64,000 nucleotides of DNA from Paracoccus onubensis. Its GTDB lineage: Bacteria; Pseudomonadota; Alphaproteobacteria; Rhodobacterales; Rhodobacteraceae. Below the pieces are notes generated by a model. That model saw only the letters and a program-made list of their open reading frames with translations. It made no database searches and was not told the origin of the DNA. Below are positions 8,129-17,005 of this stretch, one piece after another. The stretch spans positions 45,005 through 109,004 of the forward strand of contig NZ_QZCG01000017.1 in the NCBI RefSeq assembly GCF_003591515.1, given 5' to 3'. Position 1 is the first letter of the stretch. Every line of letters starts with the position of its first letter. The translations under genes were made by a program, and so were the position numbers.

Positions 8129-10123
8129 ATGAACGATCAGAACCATTCGCGTCATGTCTTCCGGACCAGCCAGCTTGAAGAAGCCGATGGTCCCGGTCTG
8201 AACCCCACGAATAACCGCACCATGGGCGAGATCATCGCCGCCCGTTTCTCGCGCCGGGGCTTCCTTCGTGGCTCGATGGCGGCCACGGCGATCTCGGCCA
8301 CGGTCAGCCCGATCGCGTTGCTGGCGGCGGATGATGCACATGCGCAAGAGGCAATTGAAGGCTCGGCCTTCAATTTCCCCGAGGTCAAGGCGGGCGTCGA
8401 TGCCGATCATCACGTGGCCGAAGGCTATGATGCCGATGTGCTGCTTCGCTGGGGCGACAAGGTTTTCGCCGATGCGCCGGAATTCGATCCGGCGAACCAG
8501 TCCCAGGCTGCGCAAGAGCGTCAGTTCGGCTATAACAACGATTTCGTCGGTTTCATCCCTCTGGAAGGGGCTGACGATCACGGATTGCTGGTGGTGAACC
8601 ACGAATATACCAATGAACATCTGATGTTTCCCGGAATTGTCACGATCAAGGATGGCGAGATCGAGCTTGCCGCCGCGACCGAGGACCGGGTAAATATCGA
8701 AATGGCGGCACATGGCGGCACGGTGATCGAGATCCGCAAGACGGATGGCAAATGGCAGCCGGTTCTGGACGGCAAGCTGAACCGCCGTATCACCGCCAGG
8801 ACCCCGATGGAGATCAGCGGTCCGGCGGCCGGCCATGCCCGTCTGCAAACCAATGCCGATCCGACCGGCAAGGAAGTGCTGGGCACGATCAATAACTGCG
8901 CCGGCGGTGTGACGCCCTGGGGCACTTACATCATGGCCGAGGAAAATATCCACGGTTATTTCATGGGCACATTGCCCGAAGACCATCCCGAGACCGCGAA
9001 TTACGAGCGGATGGGCATTCCCGATGAAAGCTATGCCTGGGGCGAATTCGAAGACCGTTTCGATGTCTCGAAGGAACCCAATGAGCCGAACCGCTTCGGC
9101 TGGGTCGTCGAGGTCGATGTGATGGATCCGGAATCCAGGCCGAAAAAGCGCACGGCTCTGGGCCGCTTCAAGCATGAAGGCGCGGAAAGCGCGGTTGCGG
9201 CTGATGGCCGCGTCGTCTTCTACCTGGGCGATGACGAGCGTTTCGATTATGTCTACAAATTCGTGACCGCGGGCAAATATAATCCAGACGACCGCGCCGC
9301 GAATATGGATCTGCTGGATGAAGGCACGCTTTACGTGGCCCGTTTCGACGAGGACGGAACGATGGAATGGCTGCCGATGATCCATGGCGAAGGCGTGCTG
9401 ACTGCCGAAAACGGCTTTGAATCGCAGGCCGATATTCTGATCGAGACACGCCGTGCCGCCGATCTGCTGGAAGCCACGCCGATGGACCGCCCGGAAGATA
9501 TCGAGCCCGATGCCGCGAAGGGCAAGGCCTATGTCATGTTGACCAACAACACCAAACGGGAAGAGGCGGATGCCGCCAACCCGCGGGTCGAAAACGCGTT
9601 CGGTCACATCATCGAGATTTCCGAAGATGGCGGCGATCTGACTGCGACCAGCGGGCGCTGGGAAATTCTGGTGCAATGCGGCGATCCCTCGATCGCCGAG
9701 GTCGGCGCCACATTCTCGACCGCGACCACCGAGGACGGCTGGTTCGGCATGCCCGATAATTGCGCCGTCGACAGTGATGGCCGGCTTTGGGTCACGACCG
9801 ACGGCAATACGCTGGCCGATACTGGCCGTACCGATGGCCTTTGGGCTTTGGACACCGAAGGATCGGCACGCGGCACCTCGCGGCTTTTCTACCGGGTGCC
9901 GGTCGGAGCCGAAATGTGCGGCCCATGTCCGACCCCCGACCTGACGACCTTCTTCGTCGCGGTCCAGCATCCGGGCGATGGGGGCGATGACTGGGAAGGC
10001 CATGGCCGTCCGTCCTATTACGAAGATCTTTCGACCCGCTGGCCGGATTTCAGCGACGATATGCCGGTGCGTCCCGCGGTCGTCGTAATCACGAAACAGG
10101 ATGGCGGCAAGATCGGCGCCTGA
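8129..10123 (+). CDS. phoX: PhoX-family (DUF839) alkaline phosphatase, Tat-exported
   Basis: PhoX enzymes are Ca/Fe-dependent periplasmic phosphatases that release phosphate from organic esters. The 664-residue protein has a long N-terminus with the twin-arginine motif SRRGFLRGS (R42, R43), a hydrophobic stretch and a cleavage site near AHAQ. Family features follow: LLVVNHEYTNE, NNCAGGVTPWGTYIMAEEN, GRFKHEGAES, PDNCAVDSDGRLWVTTDGN and EMCGPCPTPD. The ATG is preceded by CCAGGAGAG. A candidate Pho box lies upstream and repeat copy 4 downstream. Confidence 0.9.
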   Translation: MNDQNHSRHVFRTSQLEEADGPGLNPTNNRTMGEIIAARFSRRGFLRGSMAATAISATVSPIALLAADDAHAQEAIEGSAFNFPEVKAGVDADHHVAEGYDADVLLRWGDKVFADAPEFDPANQSQAAQERQFGYNNDFVGFIPLEGADDHGLLVVNHEYTNEHLMFPGIVTIKDGEIELAAATEDRVNIEMAAHGGTVIEIRKTDGKWQPVLDGKLNRRITARTPMEISGPAAGHARLQTNADPTGKEVLGTINNCAGGVTPWGTYIMAEENIHGYFMGTLPEDHPETANYERMGIPDESYAWGEFEDRFDVSKEPNEPNRFGWVVEVDVMDPESRPKKRTALGRFKHEGAESAVAADGRVVFYLGDDERFDYVYKFVTAGKYNPDDRAANMDLLDEGTLYVARFDEDGTMEWLPMIHGEGVLTAENGFESQADILIETRRAADLLEATPMDRPEDIEPDAAKGKAYVMLTNNTKREEADAANPRVENAFGHIIEISEDGGDLTATSGRWEILVQCGDPSIAEVGATFSTATTEDGWFGMPDNCAVDSDGRLWVTTDGNTLADTGRTDGLWALDTEGSARGTSRLFYRVPVGAEMCGPCPTPDLTTFFVAVQHPGDGGDDWEGHGRPSYYEDLSTRWPDFSDDMPVRPAVVVITKQDGGKIGA

Positions 10124-10181
10124 AAGGGCGATGCCGGGGAAAAGCGCCGGCTCTGCCCGAAAAACGCGGAATCGCCGGCTG

Positions 10182-10246
10182 CTTCTTCTTTACTCAAATA
10201 TCCCGCGGGGGTGGGGGGCGTGAAGCTCCCCGCCGTCGCGGGCCGC
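10182..10246 (+). repeat. CTTCTTCTTT 3'-end element, copy 4
   Basis: CTTCTTCTTTACTCAAATAT starts 58 bp past the phoX stop, in the phoX direction, followed by a GGGG/CCCC hairpin region. phoX and the tetR gene are convergent here. Confidence 0.75.
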
Positions 10247-10253
10247 AATCCTT

Positions 10254-10853
10254 TCAGCGAACCGCCTTGACGCCTTCCAGAATCAGCGTCGTCGCAAGTT
10301 TGGCGTAATCTTCGCGGCTGACCGGACCCCCGTCGCGGAACCACATATAGACCCAGTTCAGCATGCCGAAAAGCGACATGGTGACCGGCATCAGAAGCGG
10401 GCGTTCGGGCCGGTCGAGTATGGGATGGATCTCGCAGATGACGGCCGAGAAATGCCTGACGATCCGCCGCTCCAGCTGCAGAAGCCGGACCCGCTGATCG
10501 TCGGACAGAGCCTGTCCGGCATTCAGCTGCACGATATGCTGATCATCCGCGCCCCGATATTGCTCAAGCATCGTCAGAACCAGTTTCTCCAGCCTTGGAC
10601 CGGGCGGCAGATCGGGATCCGTTGCCCGCTGCAAGGCTGTCTCCAATTCGTTCAGATGGGTATGGATGATTGCGAATATCAACGCGTCCTTGGACGGATA
10701 ATAATGATACAGCAATGACTTCGAGACGCCCGCTTCCAAGGCGATCTGTGACATCGATGCCTTGTCCATGCCCTGTGTCGCAAAGACATGCGCGGCGGTC
10801 AGCAGCAATTGATGCTGCTTTTCCTCGAAATCCTCTGCTCGCGTCCGTGCCAT
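10254..10853 (-). CDS. TetR family transcriptional regulator, probably of the adjacent paa genes
   Basis: The 199-residue protein has an N-terminal TetR helix-turn-helix (AAHVFATQGMDKASMSQIALEAGVSKSLLYHYYPSKDALI, in two blocks of residues 20-58) and a ligand-binding C-terminal domain of the PaaR-like type. It is the last gene of paaI-paaK-tetR. By position it likely represses this unit and possibly the facing transporter, with a phenylacetyl-CoA-like effector. That assignment is inference from context. Confidence 0.85.
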   Translation of the reverse strand: MARTRAEDFEEKQHQLLLTAAHVFATQGMDKASMSQIALEAGVSKSLLYHYYPSKDALIFAIIHTHLNELETALQRATDPDLPPGPRLEKLVLTMLEQYRGADDQHIVQLNAGQALSDDQRVRLLQLERRIVRHFSAVICEIHPILDRPERPLLMPVTMSLFGMLNWVYMWFRDGGPVSREDYAKLATTLILEGVKAVR

Positions 10854-10949
10854 CGGCGACAGGGCTCCTTCACATGTCAGGTCCGGGGAGGGAAAATGAG
10901 TACCCTTATCCCCGGGTTACGGATTTTGCCAGCCCGCAGGAGGCGGGGC

Positions 10950-12257
10950 CTAATCTGATCGGTTGTCCACCACCCGCCTGGCCTTGCCTTCGGAACGGGC
11001 GACACCGTCGGGATCATGGACCTCGATCTTCGTCGAGATCCCGATGACCGATTTGATGTGATGCGTCAGTTCATGCGCGGATGCCTGCCGCGCCTCGCCG
11101 GTGCCCCGGTCGGCGGTGCATTCCACATGAACCGTCATGACGTCCATCCGGTCCTTGCGGGTCAGTTCGATCTGGAAATGCGGGGCAAGGCCTTTGCATT
11201 TGAGGATCTGCTCCTCGATCTGGGTCGGAAACACGTTCACGCCGCGCAGGATGATCATATCATCGCTGCGGCCGGTGATCTTCTCGATCCGCCGCATCGA
11301 GCGGGCGGTGCCCGGCAATATCCGGGTCAGATCGCGGGTGCGGTAGCGGATGATCGGCAGACCTTCCTTGGTCAGCGTGGTGAAAACCAGTTCGCCCATC
11401 TCGCCGTCGGGCAACACCTCGCCGGTTTCGGGGCTGATAATCTCGGGGTAGAAATGATCCTCCCACACGTGCAGACCGTCCTTGGTTTCCACGCATTCAT
11501 TCGCCACCCCCGGCCCCATCACTTCGCTGAGGCCATAGATATCCACGGCGTGCATGTCGAAGGCCCGTTCTATTTCCGCGCGCATCGCATTGGTCCAAGG
11601 TTCCGCACCGAAAATGCCGACCTCAAGAGAGCTTTCGCGCGGGTCCAGCCCCTGACGGTGAAATTCGTCAAGGATGGACAGCATGTAGGATGGCGTGACC
11701 ATGATGATACGCGGCTTGAAATCCTGTATCAGCGTGACCTGCCGCGCGGTCATGCCGCCCGAGATCGGGACCACGGTGCAGCCCAGCCGTTCGGCGCCGT
11801 AATGCGCGCCAAGCCCGCCGGTGAACAGACCGTAGCCATAGGCGATATGCGCGATATCACCGCTACGGCCGCCGCTGGCCCGGATCGAGCGGGCCATCAT
11901 ATCGGCCCAGATGTCGATATCGTTCTTCGTGTATCCGACCACGGTCGGCTTGCCGGTCGTGCCCGATGACGCATGGATACGCACCAGCTTTTCGCGCGGG
12001 ACCGCGAACATGCCGAAAGGATAGGTATCGCGCAGATCCTGCTTCAGGGTGAAGGGGAAGCGGGCGAGATCGGCCAATGTCGTGAAATCACCGGGATGCG
12101 CGCCATGTTCATCGAAGCGTTTGCGGTAGAAGGGCGAATTCTCATAGGCATGACGCAGCGACCATGCCATCCGCTTTTCCTGCAAGGCGGTAATCTCGTC
12201 ACGGCTGGCAATCTCGATCGGGTCGAGGATATCCTTTCCGGGTGTCAGGTCTTTCAT
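10950..12257 (-). CDS. paaK: Phenylacetate-CoA ligase
   Basis: PaaK activates phenylacetate to phenylacetyl-CoA with ATP. The protein (435 residues) has the adenylate P-loop SSGTTGKPTVVGYT, GIFGAEPWT, the YGLSEVMGPGVANEC motif, and the hinge region TGRSDDMIILRGVNVFPTQIE (two blocks). Two ATGs are tandem. GGGAGG lies 3 nt from the first and 6 nt from the second, so I use the second (12257). paaI is 24 bp upstream, so they are one transcript. The ring-oxygenase genes paaABCDE are not in the window. Confidence 0.93.
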   Translation of the reverse strand: MKDLTPGKDILDPIEIASRDEITALQEKRMAWSLRHAYENSPFYRKRFDEHGAHPGDFTTLADLARFPFTLKQDLRDTYPFGMFAVPREKLVRIHASSGTTGKPTVVGYTKNDIDIWADMMARSIRASGGRSGDIAHIAYGYGLFTGGLGAHYGAERLGCTVVPISGGMTARQVTLIQDFKPRIIMVTPSYMLSILDEFHRQGLDPRESSLEVGIFGAEPWTNAMRAEIERAFDMHAVDIYGLSEVMGPGVANECVETKDGLHVWEDHFYPEIISPETGEVLPDGEMGELVFTTLTKEGLPIIRYRTRDLTRILPGTARSMRRIEKITGRSDDMIILRGVNVFPTQIEEQILKCKGLAPHFQIELTRKDRMDVMTVHVECTADRGTGEARQASAHELTHHIKSVIGISTKIEVHDPDGVARSEGKARRVVDNRSD

Positions 12258-12281
12258 CATGTTCCTCCCAAAGAAATCCGC

Positions 12282-12740
12282 TCAGCCAGCCGCATCGCCA
12301 TCGGGCAGCAGCGCTTTGTTGAAGCTGCGCGAATGGCCGCGAAACTCGGCAATGACCGTGCCGTCCTCGCGGATGACGCGGATGTCGTAGATGCCAGAGC
12401 GGCCCTTGCGCGATACTTCCCGCGCCGTGGCCGTCAGCCGGTCGCCAAGCGTGCCGGGCGCGATATAGGTGATCGAGCAATGCTGCGCGACGGTCATCTG
12501 GTTGTAGCTGTTGCAGGCGAAGGCAAAGGCGCTGTCGGCCAGCGTGAACAGAAAACCGCCATGCGCATTGCCGTGGCCATTGGTCATCCGTTCGGTCAGG
12601 GTCATCTGGATACTGGCCTCGCCCGGGGCGATATGGGTCAGCTTCATCCCCAATTGCTGCGAAGCGCGGTCATCGGACCACATCTGGCGGGCGCAGGCTT
12701 CGGCCAGTTCTTGCGGGGTCATGTCGTTGGGGTTTTGCAT
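12282..12740 (-). CDS. paaI: Phenylacetic-acid-pathway acyl-CoA thioesterase PaaI
   Basis: PaaI is a hotdog-fold thioesterase that hydrolyses phenylacetyl-CoA and hydroxylated derivatives, a rescue step in phenylacetate catabolism. The 152-residue protein contains the hallmark NGHGNAHGGFLFTLADSAFAFACNS region (two blocks), with the catalytic aspartate in LADSAF. I start at the ATG giving MQNPNDMTPQEL. The longer open frame upstream runs through the structured repeat element and is unlikely to be coding. First gene of paaI-paaK-tetR. Confidence 0.9.
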   Translation of the reverse strand: MQNPNDMTPQELAEACARQMWSDDRASQQLGMKLTHIAPGEASIQMTLTERMTNGHGNAHGGFLFTLADSAFAFACNSYNQMTVAQHCSITYIAPGTLGDRLTATAREVSRKGRSGIYDIRVIREDGTVIAEFRGHSRSFNKALLPDGDAAG

Positions 12741-12792
12741 GTCAGAGCGGCTTTGCCTGAAGAAACGGATGCCTGTGGCTGCGCCCCCGCGT

Positions 12793-12955
12793 GGAATCAA
12801 GGCCCATGGGGCCGCCGTGCAGCGCCCGTCCGCCCCTCTGGGCGGGCGCTTGGGTGACGTCATCCTGCGGGCCGGACGTCATGCGGAGGTTGCGCCATAA
12901 AGTGAGAAACACAACCCGCAGTCGCCCACCCGACGGACGGGCGCTGCGCGGCTCT
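12793..12955 (+). repeat. Structured repeat element A (partner of element B at 52490)
   Basis: The order is GGAATCAA (12793-12800), hairpin P1 GGCCC-ATG-GGGCC (12801-12813), long-range stem P2 12814-12832 / 12934-12952 (19 bp, one G-U pair), then CTCT. Inside P2 is hairpin P3 CCGCCC-CTCT-GGGCGG. Element B has the same order with different stem sequences that still pair, so structure rather than sequence appears to be conserved. Confidence 0.75.
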
Positions 12956-13113
12956 GAATGGTTGCAGGTGTTTCTGTCAGAGCCACGATAGCCAACCCAC
13001 AAGCGAATCACCCGCAGGCAAGCAAACTCGGGCACGTCCACCTGAATATCTGCTAATGTCATCTGACCCTCCGGACCCCTCCAACGATGTCCATGAGATT
13101 ATTTGTTGCATAA

Positions 13114-13127
13114 ACCGTCCGGTCGGT
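13114..13127. promoter_or_regulatory. Candidate TetR-family operator
   Basis: ACCGTCCGGTCGGT is an imperfect palindrome of the ACCGnCCGGnCGGT type typical for TetR repressors. It lies 55 bp before the ABC substrate-binding gene. The tetR gene at 10254-10853 is the obvious candidate regulator; this is inference. Confidence 0.45.
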
Positions 13128-13182
13128 CAATGATACAGGAAAGAGAGCGGAGGGGGAATCGCTCTTGTGGGAGGAGAAAACA

Positions 13183-14328
13183 ATGAAGACCACGACAAGG
13201 ACCGCTTTCGCAGTGCTGCTCGGCATGGGCGCATTGTCCGGCGCGGCGCAGGCCGAGATCAGGTTGGGAGCCAGCGTATCTGCCACCGGTCCGGCGGCGT
13301 TTCTGGGCGATCCCGAGGCCAAGACCATCGAAATGATGGTCGAAGAGATCAACGCCGGTGGCGGCATCGATGGCGAGGAGATCGTGCTGACGCTGTATGA
13401 CGATGGCGGCGACCCGAACAAGGCGCGCACCTTCGCCACTCGCCTGATCGAGGATGACGAGGTCGTGGCGATCATCGGAGGTTCGACCACCGGCACCACG
13501 ATATCGATCCTTGACATGGCCGAGGATGAGGGCATTCCCTTCATCTCGCTGGCGGGCGCGATCTCGATCGTTGATCCGGTCCGGGAATATGTGTTCAAGA
13601 CCCCGCATACCGACCGCATGGCCTGCGAGAAGATCTTTACCGATATGAAGGCGCAGGACATCACGAAGATCGGCATGATTTCGGGCACCGACGGATTCGG
13701 CGCCTCGATGCAGGCCGAGTGCAAGGAGGTCGCGGGCGATCAGGGGATCGAGATTCTGGCCGATGAGACCTATGGCCCGCAGGATGCCGACATGACCCCG
13801 CAACTGACCCGTATCCGGGATACAGAGGGCGTGCAGGCGGTGCTGAATCCGGGCTTTGGGCAGGGGCCGGCCATCGTGACACGCAACTATGCGCAGCTTG
13901 GTTTCGAGATCCCGATGTATCAAAGCCACGGGGTTGCCTCGAACGCCTTTATCGAACTGACCGGAAAAGACGCCGCCGAAGGGATCCGCCTGCCCGGAAC
14001 GGCGCTGTTGATCGGCGATCTGCTGGCCGAGGATGATCCGCAATACAAGGTCGTGACCGAATATACCGCCGCCTATCAAGCGAAATACAACGAGGAGCCC
14101 TCGACCTTCGCGGGCTATGCGCATGATGCGGTGGCGCTGCTGGCGGATGCGATTGCGCGGGCGGGTAGCACTGAACCCGACGCGATCCGGGATGCGCTTG
14201 AAGAGACCTCGGGCTTTGTCGGGACGACGGGAACTTACAGCTTCACGCCCGAAGATCACCTTGGCCTCGATCTGAGCGCCTTCAGGATGCTGGAAATCGC
14301 CGATGGTGGCTGGAAGCAGCTTGATTAA
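13183..14328 (+). CDS. Branched-chain-type ABC transporter substrate-binding protein
   Basis: The 381-residue protein starts with a Sec signal peptide (MKTTTRTAFAVLLGMGAL...AQA, cleavage about residue 23) and continues as a type I periplasmic-binding protein of the LivK/Peripla_BP_6 family (EIRLGASVSATGPAAFLGDP; IIGGSTTGTTISI). The ATG follows GGGAGGAG. First gene of a complete five-gene transporter. Because it faces paaI-paaK, an aromatic acid such as phenylacetate is a plausible ligand rather than leucine, but the pocket cannot be read from sequence. Confidence 0.9.
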   Translation: MKTTTRTAFAVLLGMGALSGAAQAEIRLGASVSATGPAAFLGDPEAKTIEMMVEEINAGGGIDGEEIVLTLYDDGGDPNKARTFATRLIEDDEVVAIIGGSTTGTTISILDMAEDEGIPFISLAGAISIVDPVREYVFKTPHTDRMACEKIFTDMKAQDITKIGMISGTDGFGASMQAECKEVAGDQGIEILADETYGPQDADMTPQLTRIRDTEGVQAVLNPGFGQGPAIVTRNYAQLGFEIPMYQSHGVASNAFIELTGKDAAEGIRLPGTALLIGDLLAEDDPQYKVVTEYTAAYQAKYNEEPSTFAGYAHDAVALLADAIARAGSTEPDAIRDALEETSGFVGTTGTYSFTPEDHLGLDLSAFRMLEIADGGWKQLD

Positions 14329-14336
14329 GCCGTGCT

Positions 14337-14358
14337 GGCCGGACCGACGCCCCCGGCC
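14337..14358 (+). terminator. Intercistronic hairpin after the substrate-binding gene
   Basis: GGCCGG / CCGGCC with a 10-nt loop lies 8 nt past the stop codon, without a T-run. Such hairpins commonly raise binding-protein mRNA over permease mRNA. Confidence 0.35.
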
Positions 14359-14394
14359 TGTTTCTGTCCAGGCAACTGATGCTGGGGAACCCTG

Positions 14395-15267
14395 ATGGAC
14401 GCCCTTCTGCAATTCATCTTCTCAGGCATGACCGTCGGGGCGGTCTACGCGCTCGTCGCGCTTGGATTTACCATTATCTACAACGCTTCGGATGTGGTGA
14501 ATTTCGCTCAGGGCGAATTCGTCATGCTGGGCGGCATGATCACGGTTTTCGCTCATCAGGCGGGGATGCCGCTGCCTCTGGCGGCGGCGATGGCCGTCGT
14601 CGCGGCGGCGGGGGGCGGCGTGGCCCTGAACCGGCTGGCGATCGAGCCTGCCCGCAGCGCGCCGGTCGTGTCGCTGATCATTATTACCATCGGGGCATCG
14701 ATCCTGATCCGGGGCGCTGCGCGACTGATCTTTGACAAGCAATTGCACCGCTTGCCGTCCTTTTCCGGCGATACGCCGATTCGGATCATGGGTGCCACGA
14801 TCCTGCCGCAAAGCCTGTGGGTGATGGGCGGCGCCGTCGCGGTGTTCATCGGGCTGTGGCTGTTCTTTTCGCGCACGCTGACCGGCAAGGCGGTGCTGGC
14901 CACGGCGAATAACCGCATCGCCGCGCAACTGGTCGGCATCAACACACGCTGGATCATGACCCTGTCCTTCGGCCTGTCTGCCGCTATCGGCGCGCTGGCC
15001 GGGGTGCTGGTCACGCCAATCACGCTGGTCAGCTATGATGTGGGTGTGGCCCTTGCACTGAAGGGCTTTGCCGCCGCCATGCTGGGCGGGATGGGCAATC
15101 CCAGAGGGGCATTGCTGGGCGGGATTCTGCTGGGCCTGCTGGAGTCGATGACGGCAGGCTATCTCAGTTCGCAATACAAGGACGCGGTCGCCTTCATCGT
15201 GATCCTTGCGGTGCTGTTTGTCATGCCGCAGGGTATCTTCGGCAAGAAACCGGTCGAACGGGTATGA
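14395..15267 (+). CDS. Branched-chain-type ABC transporter permease (LivH-like)
   Basis: The 290-residue inner-membrane protein has about eight hydrophobic segments and the LivH pattern: SGMTVGAVYALVALGFTIIYN, VVNFAQGEFVMLGG, and the coupling-loop region GFAAAMLGGMGNPRGALLGG. It pairs with the LivM-like gene, whose ATG overlaps its stop (ATGA-type, 4 bp). The substrate is inferred only from the paa context. Confidence 0.93.
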   Translation: MDALLQFIFSGMTVGAVYALVALGFTIIYNASDVVNFAQGEFVMLGGMITVFAHQAGMPLPLAAAMAVVAAAGGGVALNRLAIEPARSAPVVSLIIITIGASILIRGAARLIFDKQLHRLPSFSGDTPIRIMGATILPQSLWVMGGAVAVFIGLWLFFSRTLTGKAVLATANNRIAAQLVGINTRWIMTLSFGLSAAIGALAGVLVTPITLVSYDVGVALALKGFAAAMLGGMGNPRGALLGGILLGLLESMTAGYLSSQYKDAVAFIVILAVLFVMPQGIFGKKPVERV

Positions 15268-16223
15268 CAGCGGCGCGCGGGAAATGGCTGCAACTCGCGG
15301 TGCTGGCGATAGTGATCGCGGCTTTGCCGCTGATCTTTCCGTCGGGATATTACTACCGGGTTGGCGCGTTGATTTTCGTTAATGCGCTGTCGGTCGTGGG
15401 GCTGGTGATCCTGATCGGCCTTGCCGGGCAGATCAGCCTTGGACATGCGGGATTCGCGGGGATCGGGGCCTATGCCTGCGCTCTTGCGCCTGCGCATCTG
15501 GGCCTGCATCCGGGGCTGGCATTGGTTCTTGGCGCGGTGGTTTCGGGCCTGCTGGCGCTGCTGATCGGGCGGCCGATCCTGCGGTTGAAGGGCTATTACC
15601 TTGCGGTGGCGACGCTTGGTTTCGGGATCCTCGTGTCGATGGTGCTGACCAATGAACGCGCTTTGACCGGAGGCCCCGATGGCATGGCCGTCGAGGATAT
15701 TGGCCTGCGTCCGCTGCTGCGCGATCTCGGCTGGCGGATTTCGGGGGGTGAATTCTGGTATGGGATCAGCGGAATCGCGTTGCTGATCGGCGCGTGGATG
15801 GCGTTGAACCTGCTGGACAGCCCGACGGGCCGCGCCATGCGCGCGTTGCACGGATCCGAAGTTGCGGCCTCGACCGTGGGCATCGACGTGGCAAGACAGA
15901 AGCTGCGGGCCTTCGTGATATCCGCCGTCTACGCCTCGGTCGCGGGGTCGCTGCTGGCGCTGCAAAACGGATTTGTCACACCGGATATCGCCGGGTTCAT
16001 GCATTCCATCGAGATGGTGACGATGGCGGTATTGGGCGGTGTCGGTTCTGTCATCGGGGCGGTACTGGGTGCGGCGATCCTGACATTGCTGCCGCAGGTC
16101 CTGACGGTTTTCGCCGAATATGAGCAACTGGTGCTGGGTGCGGTGATGATCATCGTCATGATTTTCATGCCGCAGGGGCTGTTGCCATCCATCATGCGCC
16201 GTATCCGGGGGAGGGGCGAATGA
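15264..16223 (+). CDS. Branched-chain-type ABC transporter permease (LivM-like)
   Basis: The 319-residue membrane protein carries LivM family motifs: GLAGQISLGHAGFAGIGAYACA, LKGYYLAVATLGFG, LTGGPDGM, and the coupling loop HSIEMVTMAVLGGVGSVIGA. It overlaps livH-like and livG-like genes by 4 bp on each side, indicating tight translational coupling in one operon. Confidence 0.93.
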   Translation: MTAARGKWLQLAVLAIVIAALPLIFPSGYYYRVGALIFVNALSVVGLVILIGLAGQISLGHAGFAGIGAYACALAPAHLGLHPGLALVLGAVVSGLLALLIGRPILRLKGYYLAVATLGFGILVSMVLTNERALTGGPDGMAVEDIGLRPLLRDLGWRISGGEFWYGISGIALLIGAWMALNLLDSPTGRAMRALHGSEVAASTVGIDVARQKLRAFVISAVYASVAGSLLALQNGFVTPDIAGFMHSIEMVTMAVLGGVGSVIGAVLGAAILTLLPQVLTVFAEYEQLVLGAVMIIVMIFMPQGLLPSIMRRIRGRGE

Positions 16224-17005
16224 GCCTTCTTGAGATCAACGGCCTCGGGATCAGCTTTGGCGGGCTGAAAGCGGTGAATGACGTCAGCTTTTCGGTGAAA
16301 CCGGGCGAGATCGTTTCGGTCATCGGCCCGAACGGGGCGGGCAAGACGACGCTGTTCAACATGATTTCCGGCATCTATCTGCCGGGGCGCGGCTCGGTCC
16401 GGCTGAACGGGACGGATGTGACCGGTATTGCTCCGCACAAGCTGGCGGAAATGGGGTTGTCCCGCACTTTCCAGAATTTGCAGATTTTTCAGGAGATGTC
16501 CGTGCTGGACAATGTTCTGGCCGGTTTCCACCTGCAAGAGCGCGGATCGGTGATTGCGGATCTGCTGTCACTGCCCGGAATGCGCCGCCGCGCGGCGAAT
16601 GCGCGGGACGAAGCGGGCAAGCTGCTGGCAAGGGTGCGGCTGGACAGGGAACAGGGGCAGAAGGCCGGAAACCTGTCTTATGGCGCGCTCAAACGGCTGG
16701 AAATCGCCCGTGCTCTGGCGTTGAACCCCAGGATCCTGCTGCTGGACGAACCCGCAGCGGGTTGCAACGCCGTCGAAACGGAAGAGATCGACCGGCTGAT
16801 CGCGGAGCTTGCGGCCTCTGGTATCGCCATTCTGCTGGTCGAGCATGACATGAAGCTGGTGATGCGCATTTCCAATCATATCGTCGTGCTGGATCATGGC
16901 GAAAAGATCGCCGAGGGCGATCCCGCCACGGTCAGCCGTGATCCGCAGGTCATCGCCGCCTATCTGGGCAGGGAAGAAACAGAGGCCGCCGATGCTGACG
17001 GTTGA
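16220..17005 (+). CDS. Branched-chain-type ABC transporter ATPase (LivG-like)
   Basis: The 261-residue ATPase shows Walker A GPNGAGKTT, LivG-type SRTFQNLQIFQEMSVLDNVL, a signature loop reading LSYGALKRLEIARAL (LSYG where LSGG is usual, as in LivG proteins), Walker B ILLLDEPAAGC and switch histidine VEHDM. It energises the LivHM-like pore. The next ATPase gene starts inside its last codons. Confidence 0.93.
   Translation: MSLLEINGLGISFGGLKAVNDVSFSVKPGEIVSVIGPNGAGKTTLFNMISGIYLPGRGSVRLNGTDVTGIAPHKLAEMGLSRTFQNLQIFQEMSVLDNVLAGFHLQERGSVIADLLSLPGMRRRAANARDEAGKLLARVRLDREQGQKAGNLSYGALKRLEIARALALNPRILLLDEPAAGCNAVETEEIDRLIAELAASGIAILLVEHDMKLVMRISNHIVVLDHGEKIAEGDPATVSRDPQVIAAYLGREETEAADADG

Larger units (their letters stand above)
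12741..13182. promoter_or_regulatory. Divergent control region, paaI side / ABC transporter side (442 bp)
   Basis: This gene-free stretch separates paaI (minus) from the substrate-binding gene (plus). It holds structured element A (12793-12955) and a TetR-type operator candidate (13114-13127). The last part before 13183 has a strong ribosome site, GGGAGGAG. I see no convincing -35/-10 pair. Confidence 0.6.

Noticed and set aside
8057..10003. A 648-codon open frame antisense to phoX, and similar long antisense frames (845-2665, 5290-6372, 13099-14412, 23827-25149)
   Set aside because: They mirror real genes codon by codon, as expected in GC-rich DNA, have arginine/histidine-rich translations, and show no family motifs or ribosome sites.
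12741..12863. A longer N-terminus for PaaI
   Set aside because: The added 41 codons run through structured element A, and the family N-terminus matches the downstream ATG.
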